Positions 9,755 through 18,159 of a stretch of DNA of 64,000 bases are shown piece after piece. Every line of letters begins with the position of its first letter. Within the stretch, counting starts at the first letter, position 1. Made by a program: the position numbers and the translations under genes. Origin of the DNA: Solimonas sp036405815 (GTDB lineage Bacteria > Pseudomonadota > Gammaproteobacteria > Nevskiales > Nevskiaceae). The stretch spans positions 1-64,000 of the forward strand of contig DASWWX010000039.1 of the NCBI GenBank assembly GCA_036405815.1, in the 5' to 3' direction. The notes beneath the pieces are model-generated. The model was not told the DNA's origin and searched no databases. It saw only the letters and a list, made by a program, of their open reading frames with translations.

Positions 9755-10870
9755 TTAGCGCTCCAGCAGGATGCGCAGCATGCGCCGCAGCGGTTCCGCA
9801 GCACCCCACAGCAGCTGGTCGCCGATCACGAAGGCAGACACGTACTGCGGGCCAAGGTTGAGCTTGCGCACGCGGCCGACGCCGACCTGCAGCTGGCCGG
9901 TGATCGAGGCCGGGGTCAGTTCCTTGATCGTCACCGGCTTGTCGTTGGGCACCCACTTCACCCAGTCGTTGCCGCTCTTGATGATGGCTTCGATTTCGGC
10001 GAGCGGCAGGTCCTTCTTGAGCTTCAGGGTCAGCGCGAGGCTGTGGCAGCGCATCGCACCGATGCGCACGCACAGGCCGTCGACCGGCACGACCTTCTCA
10101 CCGGCGTAACCGAGGATCTTGTTGACCTCAGCCTGGCCTTTCCACTCTTCCTTGGACTGGCCGTTGTCGAGCTGCGAGTCGATCCACGGGATCAGGCCAC
10201 CCGCCAACGGCGCACCGAAGAACTCGGTCGGCACATCGCTGCGGATCGAGCTCGCGACCTTACGGTCGATTTCGAGAATCGCCGACGACGGCGTCGCCAG
10301 TTCGTCCGCGACTGCGCCGTGGACCACGCCCATGCCCTTCAGCAGTTCGCGCATGTGATTGGCGCCGCCGCCGGAGGCCGCCTGGTAGGTCATCGAGCTG
10401 ACCCACTCGACCAGGCCCTCACGGAACAGGCCGCCGACACCCATCAGCAGGATGCTGTTGGTGCAGTTGCCACCGATGTAGTTCTTCACGCCCTGGGCCA
10501 TCGCCGCGTCGATGACGTTGCGGTTGACCGGGTCGAGGATGATGACGGCGTCGTCCTTCATGCGCAGCGCCGACGCGGCGTCGATCCAGTAGCCGTTCCA
10601 GCCGCTGGCACGCAGCTTCGGGAAGATCTCGTTGGTGTAGTCGCCGCCCTGGCAGGTGATGATGATGTCCATCGCCTTGAGCGCGTCGATGCTGTTCGCG
10701 TCCTTCAGCGGCGGCGTGTCCTTGCCCGCGACCTTGGGGCCGGCGCCGCCGGCACTCGAGGTGCTGAAGAAATGCGTCTCGACCAGCGAGAAGTCGTTTT
10801 CTTCCTGCATGCGCTGCATCAGCACGGAACCGACCATGCCGCGCCAACCCACCATACCCAGCTTCTTCAT
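9755..10870 (-). CDS. asd: Asd, aspartate-semialdehyde dehydrogenase
   Basis: NADPH-dependent reduction of aspartyl phosphate to aspartate semialdehyde, the branch point to lysine/diaminopimelate, threonine and methionine. It has 371 aa, the length of the E. coli-type enzyme. The Rossmann loop is GMVGWRGMVGSVL, and the catalytic cysteine is C136 in GGNCTNS. The later RIGAMRCHSLALT carries the substrate Arg and catalytic His. It lies 33 bp after leuB. An intact asd beside the cysteine-less usg marks this as the working copy. Confidence 0.97.
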   Translation of the reverse strand: MKKLGMVGWRGMVGSVLMQRMQEENDFSLVETHFFSTSSAGGAGPKVAGKDTPPLKDANSIDALKAMDIIITCQGGDYTNEIFPKLRASGWNGYWIDAASALRMKDDAVIILDPVNRNVIDAAMAQGVKNYIGGNCTNSILLMGVGGLFREGLVEWVSSMTYQAASGGGANHMRELLKGMGVVHGAVADELATPSSAILEIDRKVASSIRSDVPTEFFGAPLAGGLIPWIDSQLDNGQSKEEWKGQAEVNKILGYAGEKVVPVDGLCVRIGAMRCHSLALTLKLKKDLPLAEIEAIIKSGNDWVKWVPNDKPVTIKELTPASITGQLQVGVGRVRKLNLGPQYVSAFVIGDQLLWGAAEPLRRMLRILLER

Positions 10871-10903
10871 GATGCTTCTCGATTCGATCGTCTGAACGAT
10901 GGG

Positions 10904-11983
10904 TTACTTGCGGAACGCCGCGACGAAGGCGTCGCCCATTGCCGATGTGCCAATGACCTTCTCGCCCGGCTGCGCGATGTCGCCGGTGCGATGACCCTGC
11001 TGCAGCACTTTCTTCACGGCGGCGTCGATGCGCTCGGCGATGTCGGCGCGGCCAAAGGTGTACTTGAACATCATGCCGACCGACAGGATCGTCGCCAGCG
11101 GATTGGCCTTGCCCTGCCCGGCGATGTCCGGCGCACTGCCATGGATCGGCTCGTACAGGCCCTTGTTGTTCGCATCCAGCGACGCCGACGGCAGCATGCC
11201 GATCGAGCCTGCGAGCATCGAGGCCTCGTCCGACAGGATGTCGCCGAAGATGTTGCCGGTGACGATGACGTCGAACTGCTTCGGCTTCTTCACCAGCTGC
11301 ATCGCCGCGTTGTCGACGTACATGTGCGTCAGCTCGACGTCCGGGTAGTCCTTGCCGACGCGAATCATCACCTCGCGCCACAGGCGCGAGGTTTCCAGCA
11401 CGTTCTCCTTGTCCACCGAGCACAGGCGCTTGTTGCGCTTCTGCGCCGCCTGGAACGCGACGTGGCCGATGCGCTCGATCTCCGGCACGCTGTAGTGCAT
11501 CGTGTCGAAGCCTTCGTCATGACCTTCGGCGTTCTGGCGACGGCCGCGCGGCTGGCCGAAGTAGATGTCGCCGGTCAGCTCGCGCAGGATCAGGATGTCC
11601 AAGCCCGCGATGACTTCCGGCTTGAACGAGGACGCCGCGGCGAGTTCTTCATACGCGAGTGCCGGACGCAGGTTCGCGAACAGGCCGAGGTCCTTGCGGA
11701 TGCCGAGGATGCCCTGCTCCGGACGCACGGCACGCGGCAGCGCGTCGTACTTCGGGCCGCCGACGGCACCCATCAGGATCGCATCGGCCTCGCGCGCCGC
11801 CTTCTGCGTGGACGGCGGATACGGATGACCTTCGGCGTCATAGGCCGCGCCGCCGAGATGGCCGAAGGACCATTCGATCTGCTCGCCCTCGGCCTTCAGC
11901 GCTTCCAGCACTTTCACGGCCTCCACCATGATCTCGGAGCCGATGTAGTCGCCGGGGAGAATCAGGATCTTCTTGTGGCTCAT
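10904..11983 (-). CDS. leuB: LeuB, 3-isopropylmalate dehydrogenase
   Basis: NAD-dependent oxidative decarboxylation of 3-isopropylmalate in leucine synthesis. It has 359 aa. The start MSHKKILILPGDYIGSE is the family N-terminus, with GDY-I in place of the usual GDGIG. Substrate arginines occur around LRELTGDIYFG. The metal-binding aspartates lie in NIFGDILSDEAS, and the NAD loop is HGSAPDIAGQG. It is the third gene of the leuC-leuD-leuB run, 31 bp after leuD. Confidence 0.97.
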   Translation of the reverse strand: MSHKKILILPGDYIGSEIMVEAVKVLEALKAEGEQIEWSFGHLGGAAYDAEGHPYPPSTQKAAREADAILMGAVGGPKYDALPRAVRPEQGILGIRKDLGLFANLRPALAYEELAAASSFKPEVIAGLDILILRELTGDIYFGQPRGRRQNAEGHDEGFDTMHYSVPEIERIGHVAFQAAQKRNKRLCSVDKENVLETSRLWREVMIRVGKDYPDVELTHMYVDNAAMQLVKKPKQFDVIVTGNIFGDILSDEASMLAGSIGMLPSASLDANNKGLYEPIHGSAPDIAGQGKANPLATILSVGMMFKYTFGRADIAERIDAAVKKVLQQGHRTGDIAQPGEKVIGTSAMGDAFVAAFRK

Positions 11984-12014
11984 ATTCGCGTCGTCTTCTT
12001 GCTGAAATCGTGGA

Positions 12015-12653
12015 TCAGTTGAACAGCCACGGTGCTTCCGCGCGCCGCTTCGTCTCGTAGGCGCGGATCGCGTCGCCCTGCTGCAAGGTCAGGCCGATCT
12101 CGTCGAGGCCGTTGACCAGGTTGTGCTTGTGGTGCGGGTTGATGTCGAACGCGAACGCACGGCCGTCCGACAGCTTCACCTGCTGCGCCGGCAGGTCGAT
12201 CGTGACCTGTGCGTCGGCATCGGCGTTCACCAGCTCGAAGATCGCCTGCACTTCCTCGGGCTTCAGGATCACCGGCAGCACGCCGTTCTTGAAGCAGTTG
12301 GAGAAGAAGATGTCGGCATAGCTCGGCGCGATCACGGCACGGAAGCCGTAGTCGTCCAGCGCCCACACCGCATGCTCGCGCGACGAGCCGCAACCGAAGT
12401 TGTCGCGTGCGATCAGGATCTGCGCACCACGATGCTGCGGCTGGTTCAGCACGAATTCCGCGTTCGGACGACGCGTCGCCGGATCGACTTCCAGCGTGCC
12501 CGGATCGAGGTAACGCCAGTCGTCGAACAGGAACGGGCCGAAGCCGGTGCGGCGGATCGACTTCAGGTACTGCTTCGGAATGATCGCGTCCGTGTCCACG
12601 TTGGGACGGTCCAGCGGCGCGACCTTGGAACTCACCACGGTGAAAGCGCGCAT
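12015..12653 (-). CDS. leuD: LeuD, 3-isopropylmalate dehydratase small subunit
   Basis: Swivelling-domain subunit that combines with LeuC to isomerise 2- to 3-isopropylmalate. It has 212 aa. Family motifs are NVDTDAIIPKQYLKS near the N-terminus and the substrate loop NFGCGSSREHA. The start is ATG 12653 (MRAFTV), 1 nt after the leuC stop. An upstream ATG twelve codons earlier would run back into leuC. The tight spacing suits a 1:1 complex with LeuC. Confidence 0.97.
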   Translation of the reverse strand: MRAFTVVSSKVAPLDRPNVDTDAIIPKQYLKSIRRTGFGPFLFDDWRYLDPGTLEVDPATRRPNAEFVLNQPQHRGAQILIARDNFGCGSSREHAVWALDDYGFRAVIAPSYADIFFSNCFKNGVLPVILKPEEVQAIFELVNADADAQVTIDLPAQQVKLSDGRAFAFDINPHHKHNLVNGLDEIGLTLQQGDAIRAYETKRRAEAPWLFN

Positions 12654-12654
12654 G

Positions 12655-14064
12655 TCAGATGCTCCGGACGTCGACGAAATGACCGGCAATACCGGCAGCG
12701 GCGGCCATCGCCGGCGACACCAGGTGCGTGCGACCGCCCTGCCCCTGCCGGCCTTCGAAATTGCGGTTGCTGGTCGAGGCGCAGCGCTCGCCCGGCTCCA
12801 GGCGGTCGGCGTTCATCGCCAGACACATGGAACAGCCCGGCTCGCGCCACTCGAAACCGGCATCGAGAAAAATCCTGTCCAGACCTTCGCGCTCGGCCTG
12901 CTCCTTCACCAGGCCCGAGCCCGGCACGACCATCGCCAGCTTCACGTTCGCGGCCTTGCGCTTGCCCTTCACGATCGACGCGGCGGCACGGATGTCCTCG
13001 ATGCGCGAGTTGGTGCAGGAACCGATGAAGACCTTGTCGATCGTGATCTGGTCGATCGGCGTGTTCGCGGTCAGGCCCATGTAGGCCAGCGCCTTCTCCA
13101 TGCCGTTGCGCTTCACCGGATCGGATTCCTTCGCCGGATCAGGCACGCGCGCCGACACCGGGCCGACCATTTCCGGCGAGGTGCCCCAGGTGACCTGCGG
13201 CTCGATGTCCTTGGCGTCCAGCTCGACGACCGCATCGAAGCTCGCGCCCGGATCGCTGCGCAACTGCTTCCAGTTGGCGACGGCGGCGTCCCACTGCTCC
13301 GGCTTCGGCGCATAGGGGCGTCCCTTCACGTAGGCGATGGTCTTGTCGTCCACGGCGACCAGGCCGGCGCGCGCGCCGCCTTCGATCGCCATGTTGCACA
13401 GCGTCATGCGACCTTCCATCGACAGGTCCTCGATCGCCTCGCCGGCGTACTCGACGACGTAGCCGGTGCCGCCGGCGGTGCCGATGCGGCCGATGATCGC
13501 CAGCGTGATGTCCTTGGCGGTGACGCCGGGACCGACGTGACCGTTGACGCGGATCAGCATGGTCTTGGCCTTCTTCAGCACCAGCGTCTGCGTCGCCAGC
13601 GCGTGCTCGACCTCGGACGTGCCGATGCCGAAGGCCAGCGCGCCGAACGCACCGTGCGTGGAGGTGTGCGAGTCGCCGCAGACCACGGTCATGCCCGGCA
13701 GGGTCGCTCCCTGCTCCGGGCCGATGACGTGCACGATGCCCTGGCGCACGTCCATCAGATCGAACTTGGTGATGCCGAACTCGGCGCAGTTGGCGTCCAG
13801 CGCCTCCAACTGCGCGCGCGAGATCGGGTCCTTGATGCCCAGGCGGCGGTTCACCGTCGGCACGTTGTGGTCCGGCACTGCCAGGTTGGCGTTCAGGCGC
13901 CAGGGCTTGCGGCCGTTCATGCGCAGGCCGTCGAAGGCCTGCGGGCTGGTGACTTCGTGCACCAGGTGGCGGTCGATGTAGATCAATGCGGAACCATCAC
14001 CGGAGTCGGCGACGACGTGCGCATCCCAGATCTTGTCGTACAGGGTCTTGGGGCTTTTGCTCAT
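12655..14064 (-). CDS. leuC: LeuC, 3-isopropylmalate dehydratase large subunit
   Basis: Iron-sulfur aconitase-family subunit of isopropylmalate isomerase. It has 469 aa. Cluster cysteines are visible in FIGSCTNSR and in GCSMCLAMN. The active-site stretch VCGDSHTSTHGAFGALAFG is complete. It is the first gene of the long minus-strand run. Its upstream region carries a divergent LysR gene, a TATATAA -10-like element and a LysR-type dyad, so regulation by that LysR protein is likely (inferred). Confidence 0.97.
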   Translation of the reverse strand: MSKSPKTLYDKIWDAHVVADSGDGSALIYIDRHLVHEVTSPQAFDGLRMNGRKPWRLNANLAVPDHNVPTVNRRLGIKDPISRAQLEALDANCAEFGITKFDLMDVRQGIVHVIGPEQGATLPGMTVVCGDSHTSTHGAFGALAFGIGTSEVEHALATQTLVLKKAKTMLIRVNGHVGPGVTAKDITLAIIGRIGTAGGTGYVVEYAGEAIEDLSMEGRMTLCNMAIEGGARAGLVAVDDKTIAYVKGRPYAPKPEQWDAAVANWKQLRSDPGASFDAVVELDAKDIEPQVTWGTSPEMVGPVSARVPDPAKESDPVKRNGMEKALAYMGLTANTPIDQITIDKVFIGSCTNSRIEDIRAAASIVKGKRKAANVKLAMVVPGSGLVKEQAEREGLDRIFLDAGFEWREPGCSMCLAMNADRLEPGERCASTSNRNFEGRQGQGGRTHLVSPAMAAAAGIAGHFVDVRSI

Positions 14065-14102
14065 GGCTGGAAACCCGGCTGGAAAGTGGAGACGGCGCGC
14101 AT
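14061..14102 (-). other. Possible 13-codon upstream ORF overlapping the leuC start
   Basis: An ATG at 14102 opens a reading frame MRAVSTFQPGFQP that ends in a TGA sharing bases with the leuC ATG. The overlap would couple leuC translation to it. It contains no leucine codons, so it is not a classical leucine attenuator peptide. No strong ribosome site precedes it, and its expression is unproven. Confidence 0.3.
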
Positions 14103-14140
14103 CTTAGGCCCGCGCCTTCAATAACTCCAATGAATCGTTT

Positions 14141-14166
14141 TTATATACTGCATTCCGTTTTGGAAT
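14141..14166 (-). promoter_or_regulatory. leuC promoter region with LysR-type T-N11-A box
   Basis: A perfect dyad ATTCC-N5-GGAAT spans 14152-14166 and contains the T-N11-A pattern of LysR-family binding sites. On the minus strand a TATATAA element at 14141-14147 could be the leuC -10. The dyad then falls over the -35 position, where no consensus -35 is seen, as expected for an activator-dependent promoter. The dyad also lies only 14 bp upstream of the divergent lysR start, so autoregulation is plausible. Confidence 0.55.
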
Positions 14167-14179
14167 CCGGAAGCCGCCC

Positions 14180-15052
14180 ATGGACACCCAGTTCCTCGCC
14201 GCGTTCGTCGAGGTCGCCGAGACCGGCTCGTTCACGCAGGCCGCCGAGCGCCTACACCTGTCGCAGCCGGCGATCAGCAAGCGCATCACCGCTCTGGAGG
14301 ACCAGGTTGGCCAGTCGTTGTTCGACCGCGTCGGCCGCACCGTGACGCTGACCGATGCCGGCCGCACCTTGCTGCCCTACGCGCGCAAGACGCTGCAGGA
14401 CATCGAGGATGCACGGCGCGCACTGTCGCAGCTCGACGGCAGCGTCAGCGGCCGGCTGTCGATCGGCACCAGTCACCACATCGGCCTGCACCGGCTGCCG
14501 CCGGTGCTGGGTCAGTTCACGCGCGAGTACCCGCAGGTCGATCTCGACATCCACTTCATGGACTCCGAAATCGCCTGCCAGGCCGTGCTCGCCGGCAAGC
14601 TGGAACTCGGCATCGTCACCCTGCCGACGCAGCCGCTGCCGCAACTGCAGAGCCGGCTGGTGTGGCCGGACCCGCTGGTCGTCGTCGTGGCACCGGATCA
14701 CCCGCTCGCCGGCCGCCGCCAGGTTTCGCTGACGCAACTGGCCGAGCATCCGGCCGTGCTGCCCGACGAAGCGACGTACACACATCGCATCGTCACCGCG
14801 GCCTTGCAGGCCGAAGGCGTGAAGCCGCACGTGCGACTGGCAACGAATTATCTGGAGACACTGAAGATGCTGGTCGCGATCGGCCTCGGCTGGAGCGTGC
14901 TGCCGGAGTCGATGCTCGACGATGCGCTGACGCGTCTGAACGTGCCGCGCCTGCGCCTGCGTCGCGAACTCGGACTGGTCTGGCATGAAAAGCGCACGCT
15001 CTCCGGTGCCGCGCAGGCGTTGATGAAACTGATGCCGGCGACACGCGCGTAG
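14180..15052 (+). CDS. LysR-family transcriptional regulator divergent from leuC
   Basis: A 290-aa LysR-type regulator. The N-terminal winged helix-turn-helix is complete (AAERLHLSQPAISKRITALE, about residues 22-41). It is followed by a linker helix and a periplasmic-binding-fold effector domain beginning near residue 90 (LSIGTSHHIGLHRLP). Diverging from leuC with a T-N11-A dyad between them, it probably controls the leuCDB run. Pseudomonas also carries a LysR gene at this spot. The effector is unknown; alpha-isopropylmalate is a reasonable candidate by analogy with other leuC-linked LysR proteins, but this is inference. Confidence 0.92.
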   Translation: MDTQFLAAFVEVAETGSFTQAAERLHLSQPAISKRITALEDQVGQSLFDRVGRTVTLTDAGRTLLPYARKTLQDIEDARRALSQLDGSVSGRLSIGTSHHIGLHRLPPVLGQFTREYPQVDLDIHFMDSEIACQAVLAGKLELGIVTLPTQPLPQLQSRLVWPDPLVVVVAPDHPLAGRRQVSLTQLAEHPAVLPDEATYTHRIVTAALQAEGVKPHVRLATNYLETLKMLVAIGLGWSVLPESMLDDALTRLNVPRLRLRRELGLVWHEKRTLSGAAQALMKLMPATRA

Positions 15053-15079
15053 AATTCACGTCCCCCGCCGAGAACGCCG

Positions 15080-15490
15080 ATGACCGTCACCGACACCACG
15101 CAATTGATCCACCGGTATTATGCCGCCTTCAACGAGCGCAACTGGGAAACCTTCTTCTCGCTGCTGAGCGAAGACGTCGTGCACGACCTCAACCAAGGCG
15201 CGCGCGAAACCGGCAAGGCGGCGTTCCGTGCCTTCATCGACCGCATGAATGCGAGCTACAGCGAGCAGATCGTCGACATCGCGATCAGCGTGCACGCCGA
15301 TGCGAATCGCGCCGCTGCCGAATACGTCGTCGTGGGCACATATTTGAAGACCGACGAAGGCTTGCCGCCCGCCACAGGACAGACCTACCGCCTGCCCGGC
15401 GGCGCGTTCTTCGAAGTCCGCGATGGCCTGGTCTCGCGCGTGACCAACTACTACAACCTGCAGGACTGGCTGCGTCAGGTCGGAGCCTGA
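15080..15490 (+). CDS. NTF2/SnoaL-like protein (ketosteroid isomerase-related)
   Basis: A 136-aa single-domain protein of the NTF2-like fold. The N-terminal helix IHRYYAAFNERNWETFFSLL is typical of SnoaL/polyketide-cyclase-like members. It is followed by LSEDVVHDLNQG and a C-terminal FFEVRDGLVSRVTNYYN strand pair. Members act as small hydrolases, isomerases or ligand binders, so no reaction can be named. It sits 27 bp after lysR and 1 bp before a GNAT gene, and is probably expressed with the downstream amidase pair. Confidence 0.82.
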   Translation: MTVTDTTQLIHRYYAAFNERNWETFFSLLSEDVVHDLNQGARETGKAAFRAFIDRMNASYSEQIVDIAISVHADANRAAAEYVVVGTYLKTDEGLPPATGQTYRLPGGAFFEVRDGLVSRVTNYYNLQDWLRQVGA

Positions 15491-15491
15491 G

Positions 15492-16091
15492 TTGGCGGCA
15501 TTGCGCATCGAGTCCCTGTACGGCGCCGACATCGCACGCGATCTCGACGCGCTCGCGGACCTGCGTTGCGCGGTGTTTCGCGACTGGCCGTATCTCTACG
15601 AAGGCTCGCGCGAGTACGAGGCGAAGTACCTGCAGGTCTACATCGACTGCCCGCGCGCACTCTGCGTGCTGGTGTGGGACTGCGACCGCTGCGTTGGTGC
15701 CTCGACCGTGATTCCGCTGGCCGACGCACCGCGGGACCTGCAGCAGCCGTTCCTCGACGCCGGCATGGACCTGTCGCGCGTCGACTACTTCGGCGAATCG
15801 GTGCTGCTACCCGAGTATCGCGGTCGCGGCCTCGGCGTGAAGTTCTTCGAACTGCGCGAGGCGCATGCGAAATCGCTGGGCCTGCCGGTGTGCGCGTTTT
15901 GCGCCGTACAGCGGCCGGACGACCATCCGCTGAAACCGGCCGGTTACATCCCCAATGATGCGTTCTGGCAGCGCCGCGGCTATCGCAGGGCGCCGGAGCT
16001 GCAGACCACGCTGGACTGGCCGGACATCTGCGAGACGCAGTCGACACGCAAGCCGATGACGTTCTGGCTGCGCGAACTGGAGCAAGCGTGA
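15492..16091 (+). CDS. GNAT-family N-acetyltransferase
   Basis: A 199-aa acetyltransferase-like protein. The acetyl-CoA pocket is visible as SVLLPEYRGRGLGVKFF (motif A, RGRGLG), followed by a helix and the conserved CAFCAVQRP strand. The likely start is TTG 15492, immediately after the previous stop; no ATG lies near the N-terminal conserved sequence. It overlaps the nitrilase-family gene by one base. In some bacteria, such as the Bacillus YhcX type, a GNAT domain and a nitrilase domain are fused, so the two probably act on one substrate or pathway. Confidence 0.85.
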   Translation: MAALRIESLYGADIARDLDALADLRCAVFRDWPYLYEGSREYEAKYLQVYIDCPRALCVLVWDCDRCVGASTVIPLADAPRDLQQPFLDAGMDLSRVDYFGESVLLPEYRGRGLGVKFFELREAHAKSLGLPVCAFCAVQRPDDHPLKPAGYIPNDAFWQRRGYRRAPELQTTLDWPDICETQSTRKPMTFWLRELEQA

Positions 16092-16984
16092 TGAGCGCGT
16101 TCAAGCTGGCCGCCGCGCAGTTTCCGGTCTTTGAGCCGAAGGACTGGACCGCTTTTGAGAACACCGTGACGCAGTGGGTCGCGGAAGCCGCCGCCAACGG
16201 GGCGAAGTTTCTGGTCTTCCCCGAATACGCGGCGATGAGCCTGCCCGCGCTGTTCGACGCGCGCGTGCGCGTGGATCTCGCGCTGCAGGTGTCGGCGATG
16301 CAGGCGCTGTGCGAGCGCTATGTCGCACTGCATCGCGAACTCGCGCAACGACACGGCGTCTACCTGCTTGCCGGCAGTTTCCCTTGGAAGCTCGACGACG
16401 GCCGCGCCGTAAACCGCGCCTGGTTCTTCGCGCCGGACGGCCGCGCCGACTTCCAGGACAAGCAGATCATGACGCGCTTCGAGCGGGAGCACTGGCGCAT
16501 CGACGGCAACGCCGGGCTCAAGGTGTTCGACACCGCGCTGGGCTGCATCGGCGTCAACATCTGCTACGACAGCGAGTTCCCGCTGCTCGCCCGCGCGCAG
16601 GCCGAAGCCGGTGCTCAATTGATTCTGGTGCCGAGCTGCACCGACGCGCCGGCCGGCTATCACCGCGTGCGCGTCGGCTGCCAGGCCCGCGCACTGGAGA
16701 ACCAGTGTCTCGTCGCGCAGTCGCCCCTGGTCGGCGAGGCACCGTGGTCGCCGGCCGTGGACGTCAACGTCGGCGCGGCCGGCGTATTCGGTCCGCCGGA
16801 CCGCGGCTTTCCGGACGACGGCGTGCTCGCGTTCGGCGAGATGAACCACGCGCAATGGCTATACGTCGACATCGATCTTGCCGCCGTCGAACGCGTGCGC
16901 CGCGAAGGCCAGGTGTTCAACTTCCGGCACTGGACGGAACAGGGGCCGAACACGCTGCCCGCCGTCGAGCGCGTCGCGCTGTAA
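16091..16984 (+). CDS. Carbon-nitrogen hydrolase (nitrilase superfamily amidase)
   Basis: A 297-aa amidase of the nitrilase superfamily. The Glu-Lys-Cys triad is complete: Glu in FLVFPEYAAM, Lys in QDKQIMTRFE, Cys in VNICYDSEFP. The best start is ATG 16091, whose A is the last base of the preceding stop (TGATG); a GTG one codon earlier is possible. The substrate is unknown. The neighbouring GNAT gene suggests the stand-alone counterpart of a GNAT-nitrilase fusion. It ends 3 bp from the convergent MFS gene. Confidence 0.9.
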   Translation: MSAFKLAAAQFPVFEPKDWTAFENTVTQWVAEAAANGAKFLVFPEYAAMSLPALFDARVRVDLALQVSAMQALCERYVALHRELAQRHGVYLLAGSFPWKLDDGRAVNRAWFFAPDGRADFQDKQIMTRFEREHWRIDGNAGLKVFDTALGCIGVNICYDSEFPLLARAQAEAGAQLILVPSCTDAPAGYHRVRVGCQARALENQCLVAQSPLVGEAPWSPAVDVNVGAAGVFGPPDRGFPDDGVLAFGEMNHAQWLYVDIDLAAVERVRREGQVFNFRHWTEQGPNTLPAVERVAL

Positions 16985-16987
16985 CGG

Positions 16988-18157
16988 CTAGCGCCGCTGC
17001 GGTTCCGGCAGGAAGCGCCAGGCCACCGCGGTGCCGACCATCGCGACGATACCCGCCGCATAGAACGCGGCGTCCGGCGACACGCCCTCCCACAGGAACC
17101 CGCTGCCGAGACTGCCGATCGAGCCGCCGATGCCGTAGGCGATCGCGTTGTAGACGGCCTGCCCGCGTCCGTGCAGCGATGGCGGGAAGAAGCGTGTGAC
17201 GTAGTGCATCGCCACCGCGTGATAGGCACCGAACGACACGGCGTGCGCGAGCTGCACGGCGATCAGCACCGGCCACGACTCGACCAGGGTCGCGGTGAAC
17301 AGCCAGCGCAAGGTCGTCGCCGCCATCGCCACCAGCATCACCTTGCGCGCGCCGACGCGCGCGATCCAGCGGCCCACGATCAGGAAGATGCCGATCTCGG
17401 CGACGACGCCGAGCGCCCACAGCAAGCCCGCGAGGCTACGGCTGTAGCCGTGACGCTCCAGGAACAGCGTGAAGAAGTTGTAGTACGGCGCAAAGCTCAG
17501 CTGCGAGCAGAAGCACACGAACAGCAGCGCGATCACCTCGGGCCGGCGCAGCACGTTCCACAAACCGATGCGCGGCGCGTCCGCCGTATGCAACGACGGC
17601 GGTTCCGGCACCAGCCACGTCGAGGCCGACATGCCGAGCCAGAAGGCGCCGACCAGCCATGGCAGCCAGAGGATGCCGGTGAGATCCAGCGCCACGCCGA
17701 GACCGAGCACCGAGCCGATGAAGCCGACCGAACCCCACAGCCGCACGCGGCTGTAGTCGGCACCGCTGGCGTGCAGGTGGTTGATCGTCACCACTTCGAA
17801 TTGCGGCAGCAGCGCGTGCCAGAACAAGGTGTACGCGAGCATCAGCCCGCCGATCCACCAGATGCCGTCGACGAAGGGAATCGCCATGAAGGTCACGAGT
17901 GCGGCAACGCTGGCCCAGCGGATCAGCGCAACGCGCTTGCCGGTGTGATCGGCATACCAGCCCCACAGCACCGGCAGAATCGAGCGCGTCACGCCCATCA
18001 GCGCGAAGGCGATACCCATCTGCACCGGCGAGAAGCCGCGCGCTTCCAGGTACGGCGCCCAATACGGCATGAACGCGCCGACCGTCGCGTAGTAGAAGAA
18101 GTAGAACCCGGCGAGGCGCCAATGCAGGCGCTCAACGCCTGCGTTTGGCGGGAGCAT
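16988..18157 (-). CDS. MFS transporter, 3-phenylpropionate/nucleoside-permease-like (MFS_1_like)
   Basis: A 389-aa major-facilitator protein with about twelve hydrophobic segments. The N-terminus YFFYYATVGAFMPYW and the following RGFSPVQMGI resemble the HcaT/phenylpropionate-permease-like branch. The loop 2-3 motif reads GWYADHTGKR. It starts at ATG 18157, 2 bp after the aroC stop, so it belongs with aroC and prmB. Pseudomonas also has an MFS gene beside aroC. The substrate cannot be predicted from sequence alone. Confidence 0.87.
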   Translation of the reverse strand: MLPPNAGVERLHWRLAGFYFFYYATVGAFMPYWAPYLEARGFSPVQMGIAFALMGVTRSILPVLWGWYADHTGKRVALIRWASVAALVTFMAIPFVDGIWWIGGLMLAYTLFWHALLPQFEVVTINHLHASGADYSRVRLWGSVGFIGSVLGLGVALDLTGILWLPWLVGAFWLGMSASTWLVPEPPSLHTADAPRIGLWNVLRRPEVIALLFVCFCSQLSFAPYYNFFTLFLERHGYSRSLAGLLWALGVVAEIGIFLIVGRWIARVGARKVMLVAMAATTLRWLFTATLVESWPVLIAVQLAHAVSFGAYHAVAMHYVTRFFPPSLHGRGQAVYNAIAYGIGGSIGSLGSGFLWEGVSPDAAFYAAGIVAMVGTAVAWRFLPEPQRR

Positions 18158-18159
18158 GG

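Noticed and set aside
9725..12022. A 765-codon open frame on the plus strand across asd and leuB
   Set aside because: It is antisense to two clear genes and Arg/His/Asp-rich in a way typical of GC-rich shadow frames; no family resemblance.
14061..14180. Leucine attenuator before leuC
   Set aside because: The only short leader frame has no Leu codons and no terminator hairpin precedes leuC.
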